Assembly (NCBI GenBank): GCA_041484525.1
Contig: JBGPHT010000157.1
Span: 1 to 18,330 of the forward strand
Length of the DNA stretch: 18,330 nt
Source: JBGPHT01 sp041484525
GTDB taxonomy: Bacteria > Acidobacteriota > Terriglobia > Bryobacterales > Bryobacteraceae
Reading direction: 5' to 3'
Made by a program: the position numbers and the translations under genes. Of the stretch, positions 15,520 to 18,330 are shown piece after piece. How positions within the stretch are numbered: position 1 is the first letter of the stretch; each line of letters starts with the position of its first letter. The notes beneath the pieces were generated by a model. That model was not told the origin of the DNA and searched no databases. It was given only the letters and a program-made list of their open reading frames with translations.

Positions 15520-15549
15520 TTGACAGTTGCCGTCCTCTGGTGCTAATTT
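15520..15549 (+). promoter_or_regulatory. blaI promoter
   Basis: A perfect TTGACA -35 box lies at 15520-15525 and a TAATTT -10 box at 15544-15549, separated by 18 nt. The expected start of transcription is near 15556, inside the palindrome at 15552-15563. Confidence 0.7.
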
Positions 15550-15551
15550 TC

Positions 15552-15563
15552 TAGCATATGCTA
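15552..15563. promoter_or_regulatory. Likely BlaI operator
   Basis: TAGCATATGCTA is a perfect 12-bp palindrome with partly symmetric T-rich and A-rich flanks. It starts 3 bp after the -10 box and spans the expected transcription start, where an autoregulating BlaI dimer would block the promoter. Its half-site differs from the TACA-type site of staphylococcal BlaI. Confidence 0.65.
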
Positions 15564-15586
15564 AAAATCCAGCAGGAGCCGCGATC

Positions 15587-15970
15587 TTGAGCAACCCGGG
15601 CCGCCTCAGCCGGAGGGAACGGCAGATCATGGACATCCTCTATCGCGAGGGCAAGGCGTCGGCCGCCGACGTCCGCGAGCGGATGGAAGATGCGCCGGGC
15701 TATTCCGCGGTGCGCGCCATGCTCCGCGTGCTCGAAGAGAAAGGCCACGTGAAGCACCAGGCGGACGGACTGAAGTACGTCTACGTACCCACCGTGGCGC
15801 GCAACAAGGCCAAGCGGACGGCCGTGCAGCACCTGCTGACTACGTTTTTCAACGGGTCTCCCGAACAGATCGTCGCGGCCCTGCTGGATGTGTCGGCCAC
15901 ACGATTGACGCGCGAAGAACTGGATCGCATGTCGGAAATGATCGAGAAGGCAAAGAAGGAGGGCAAATAA
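15587..15970 (+). CDS. BlaI/MecI/CopY-family transcriptional repressor
   Basis: This 127-residue winged-helix repressor starts at a TTG. AGGAG at 15574-15578 lies 8 nt before it; the open frame reaches back to a TTG at 15527, but that would include the -10 box and the operator. The DNA-binding domain runs from about residue 6 to 70, with LSRRERQIMDILYREGKAS, then SAVRAMLRVLEEKGHVKH, then YVYVPTVAR. The helical C-terminal half (VQHLLTTFFNGSPEQIVAAL and LTREELDRMSEMIEKAK) is the dimerisation part, where this family is cleaved or switched. It is followed after 1 nt by the M56 gene with a strong ribosome site. It probably represses its own operon. Confidence 0.92.
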   Translation: MSNPGRLSRRERQIMDILYREGKASAADVRERMEDAPGYSAVRAMLRVLEEKGHVKHQADGLKYVYVPTVARNKAKRTAVQHLLTTFFNGSPEQIVAALLDVSATRLTREELDRMSEMIEKAKKEGK

Positions 15971-15971
15971 G

Positions 15972-18095
15972 ATGTCGTGGATTTCAATCCTGGCGAGCGC
16001 CGCGCTCAAGGGCACGATAATTCTGGCGGCCGCGTGGTTGGCGGCGCTGATTCTGCGGAAACAGTCGGCGGCGGCGCGCCACCTGCTGTGGACCGGCGCC
16101 GCCGCGGCCGCGCTGGTATTGCCGTTCCTCTCGATATCGCTGCCCGCGTGGCGCGTGCCTGCGTCGTCGGTGCTCGCGCCGCTCGATCTGTCGGTGGTCT
16201 TCCACATCACGGCCACTGCGAAGACGGATGCGGCGGCGACTTCGATTTCGCATCTCCCGGCTGCGCCCGCGGCGGCTTCTCCGACGTCTGCGCCCTGGCG
16301 GCCGAACCTGCCGTTGAGCCTGCTGTTCGTCTGGGCCGCCGGCGCCGCGATCGGCATCGTGCAGGTGCTGGCCGCCTGCGTCGTGATGTGGCGATTGCGC
16401 CGTCGTGCCCGTCCATTTCCCGATCCTGCTCTGTGCCGCGACCTGGCACAATCGCTCGGCATTCGTCACGAAGTGCAGGTATTTGAAATCGCGCGCGGGC
16501 GGATGCCGATCGCGTACGGGCTGCTGCGGCCCGCGGTCTTCCTCCCCTCCGACGCCGGCGAATGGAGCGGCGAATGCCTTCGCATGGTCCTGTTGCACGA
16601 ATTCGCGCACGTGCGCCGCGGCGACCTGGCGACGCACCTGATGGCGCGCGCGGCGCTCACGCTCTATTGGTGGAACCCCCTGGCCTGGAGCGCCTGGCGT
16701 GAGTTTCTGAAAGAGCGCGAGCGCGCTGCCGACGACCTCGTGCTGGCGGCGGGCGCTCGCGCCTCTACCTACGCCGAGCATCTGCTGGACGTCGCCCGCT
16801 CGATGCGTCCGGAGCCTGCCACTGCTTGCGCCGCGATCGCCATGGCCCGCCCGTCGCAACTCGAGGGCCGGCTGCTCGCGATCCTGGACGGCGCGACCAA
16901 TCGCCAGGCTGCCCGGCCCGCCGCCGCGCTAGCCGTGGTTCTGGGCGCGGTGCTTCTCGCAGCCCCCTTGGCGGCGGTGCGGGCGCAGGAGGCGGCAACT
17001 CCCAGTGAGGATCAAACGAAAAAGCTGGACGCTGAAATCCGTCGCGCGATCGCCCAGATACAGATGGATGTCGTGTTTCGCGGCATCGCTGTCCCCGGGA
17101 CTCTGCTGGCCGTGCAGTCCGCTGACTCTTCCGCGCAGGAGATCGCCTCCGACGTGGACGCCACCATCCAGTCGGCTACCGCGCAGCGCAACTACCAGAT
17201 GCTCGATCAGGCCGCTTCCGCGTTCGAGAAACAGCAGAGATATGTTTACGCCTACAACTTGTTGACGGCGGCGCTGAGCGTTCGCGGACAGGTATTCGGC
17301 GACAGAAGTCCGGAATATGCGGCGGGGCTGATGCGCCTCGGCGACCTCTCCGCGAAGCGGCGCAATGAAGCCGACGCCAAGGATTTCTATAGTCGCGCTG
17401 TGGCAATTTCCAGCACGCCCGAAACCGCGGCCGCCTTCGTGTACCTCGGCACCGTCGCTATGCGAAGCCGGGATTATCTTGCGGCTCGCGACCATTTCGA
17501 GCGCGCCCGCCAGGCTGACCCCGGTGGGCCCCAGGCCCGCGCCGCCACCATGTGGCTGGCGATGGTGGCCCAAGGCCAGGGCGATTCCCTCGCCGGCACT
17601 CTGTATCGACAGGCGCTGAACATGGGCACCCAGGACACGCCCGAGGCGGCGCTGATCATGGAACTTTACGAGAGCTGGCTGCGCGATCAGGGCCGCACCG
17701 GCGAGGCCGACTCGCTCAAACAACTCGCGGCCGGTATCCGCAAGACACACATCCGGGAGTTGGAGGCCGCCGTACAAAGCCGTGTGTCCACACCATCGGT
17801 GGGCCCGCCTTTCAAAGTTGGCGGTGGCGTGTCGGCTCCCAGCCTGCTTTTCAAGAAAGAACCGGAATACTCGGAGGAAGCCCGCGCAGCGAAGTACCAA
17901 GGTACGGTCGCGCTCAAGGTGACGGTCGGCCCTGACGGCATGGCGCACGATATCGAGGTGATCCGCAGCTTGGGGTTGGGCCTGGACGAAAAGGCCGCGG
18001 AAGCTGTCTCTGTGTGGAAGTTCAGACCCGGCACGAAGGATGGAGTGCCCGTCCCGGTGCTTGCCACCATCGAAGTGAATTTCCGGCTGATGTAG
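15972..18095 (+). CDS. M56 (BlaR1-like) membrane metallopeptidase with TPR and TonB-C domains
   Basis: This 707-residue sensor-protease is co-transcribed with blaI; the start is set by GGAGGG 8 nt upstream. The N-terminal half is the M56 module, with membrane helices at about residues 5-27, 37-57 and 115-140, the zinc motif HEFAH at 209-213, and the third-ligand region ERERAADD near 248-255. A further hydrophobic segment (about 311-335, AAALAVVLGAVLLAAPLAAV) leads outside. Residues about 410-590 form TPR-like helical repeats (LLTAALSVRGQVFG, AAAFVYLGTVAMRSRDYLAA). Residues about 612-707 are a TonB C-terminal domain (PEYSEEARAAKYQGTVALKV and AVSVWKFRPG). In BlaR1 the outer part is a penicillin-binding sensor; here it is replaced by TPR and TonB-C. 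The signal is unknown. Cleavage of BlaI is inferred from the family. Confidence 0.93.
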   Translation: MSWISILASAALKGTIILAAAWLAALILRKQSAAARHLLWTGAAAAALVLPFLSISLPAWRVPASSVLAPLDLSVVFHITATAKTDAAATSISHLPAAPAAASPTSAPWRPNLPLSLLFVWAAGAAIGIVQVLAACVVMWRLRRRARPFPDPALCRDLAQSLGIRHEVQVFEIARGRMPIAYGLLRPAVFLPSDAGEWSGECLRMVLLHEFAHVRRGDLATHLMARAALTLYWWNPLAWSAWREFLKERERAADDLVLAAGARASTYAEHLLDVARSMRPEPATACAAIAMARPSQLEGRLLAILDGATNRQAARPAAALAVVLGAVLLAAPLAAVRAQEAATPSEDQTKKLDAEIRRAIAQIQMDVVFRGIAVPGTLLAVQSADSSAQEIASDVDATIQSATAQRNYQMLDQAASAFEKQQRYVYAYNLLTAALSVRGQVFGDRSPEYAAGLMRLGDLSAKRRNEADAKDFYSRAVAISSTPETAAAFVYLGTVAMRSRDYLAARDHFERARQADPGGPQARAATMWLAMVAQGQGDSLAGTLYRQALNMGTQDTPEAALIMELYESWLRDQGRTGEADSLKQLAAGIRKTHIRELEAAVQSRVSTPSVGPPFKVGGGVSAPSLLFKKEPEYSEEARAAKYQGTVALKVTVGPDGMAHDIEVIRSLGLGLDEKAAEAVSVWKFRPGTKDGVPVPVLATIEVNFRLM

Positions 18096-18106
18096 CCGGC
18101 AGACAA

Positions 18107-18142
18107 CGAAATAGGACAGGCTGCCCGGCCTGTCCTATTTCG
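18107..18142. repeat. Perfect 15-bp stem palindrome (dyad D)
   Basis: CGAAATAGGACAGGC at 18107-18121 and GCCTGTCCTATTTCG at 18128-18142 are exactly inverse around the 6-nt loop TGCCCG. It begins 11 nt after the M56 stop. There is no T-run, so it is a weak terminator candidate. It shares GGACAGGC/GCCTGTCC and ACGAAA with the element at 6276-6354. Confidence 0.9.
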
Positions 18143-18330
18143 GGTAATAACATAGTCGACAAAATCAAGGGTCCCGACTACGATTAAGATCATTGGCGTC
18201 CAAATTAGTTGTTTGGCAGCTTTCCCCAGCTTGAAAACACTGGCATAGCGCGACTCGGTGCCTGGGCGCGCCACTGCACATCGCCCAATGTCGAAGTAAG
18301 TCCACCCGATGGTCCTTTCAAGGCTGCTGT
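18143..18330. other. Right-edge segment without a supported gene
   Basis: Base composition drops in GC here. One minus-strand frame is open from the window edge and encodes a hydrophobic stretch (LIWTPMILIVVGTLDFV), but it has no stop before it runs antisense into the M56 gene and no recognisable family. It may be the tail of a gene lying outside the window. Confidence 0.3.

Noticed and set aside
3121..18095. TGA recoded as tryptophan genome-wide
   Set aside because: Several intact genes in the window end in TGA at the expected family length, including two within ATGA overlaps.

Overview
The window is about 18.3 kb of GC-rich bacterial chromosome. The gene content points to an Acidobacteriota genome, probably of the Solibacter/Bryobacter type. 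The pointers are an orphan MacB/FtsX-type permease of the duplicated acidobacterial kind, a secreted multi-domain DUF1587/1595/1592/1588/1585 cytochrome-like protein, a BlaI repressor next to an M56 peptidase fused to TPR and TonB-C modules, and a long PD40 propeller protein. This taxonomic call is inference from family content; there is no rRNA or tRNA in the window. I see no phage, IS element, CRISPR array or complete mobile element.

Layout. 235-2499 (+): secreted c-type cytochrome-like DUF1592 protein. 2759-3534 (-): a two-gene module made of a HEPN-domain gene interrupted by one in-frame TGA and an unrecognised 127-residue partner that overlaps the true 3' end of the HEPN frame. 3789-6215 (-): the orphan permease. 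6363-7103 (-): DUF3108 secreted protein, with a long hairpin between it and the permease. 7170-9592 (+): alpha/beta hydrolase and PD40 propeller protein, transcribed divergently from DUF3108. 9585-15446 (-): a long same-strand run read from right to left as DUF2238 membrane protein, PfkB sugar kinase, rhomboid protease, CxxC glutaredoxin-like protein, BshB1 deacetylase, a 30-bp hairpin, AlkD-like DNA glycosylase, a secreted Cys-rich protein, aldose 1-epimerase and a small zinc-ribbon protein. 15587-18095 (+): BlaI repressor and M56-TPR-TonB receptor with a readable promoter and operator.

How the genes work together. The rhomboid, glutaredoxin and BshB1 genes are joined by TAATG and ATGA overlaps, so they are probably translated together; BshB1 implies bacillithiol chemistry and the CxxC protein is a candidate redox partner. 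AlkD, the Cys-rich protein and the epimerase are likewise packed with a 3-nt gap and an ATGA overlap. BlaI and M56 form a sensor-repressor pair whose operator covers the expected transcription start. Four strong intergenic dyads (6276-6354, 12033-12108, 15475-15517, 18107-18142) look like dispersed palindromic repeats, and two of them share the same word.

The most noteworthy signal is the HEPN module. The frame after the TGA still encodes a convincing HEPN C-terminus and ends with a 22-nt overlap into the partner gene, so the gene was very recently broken, is read through, or carries a sequencing error.
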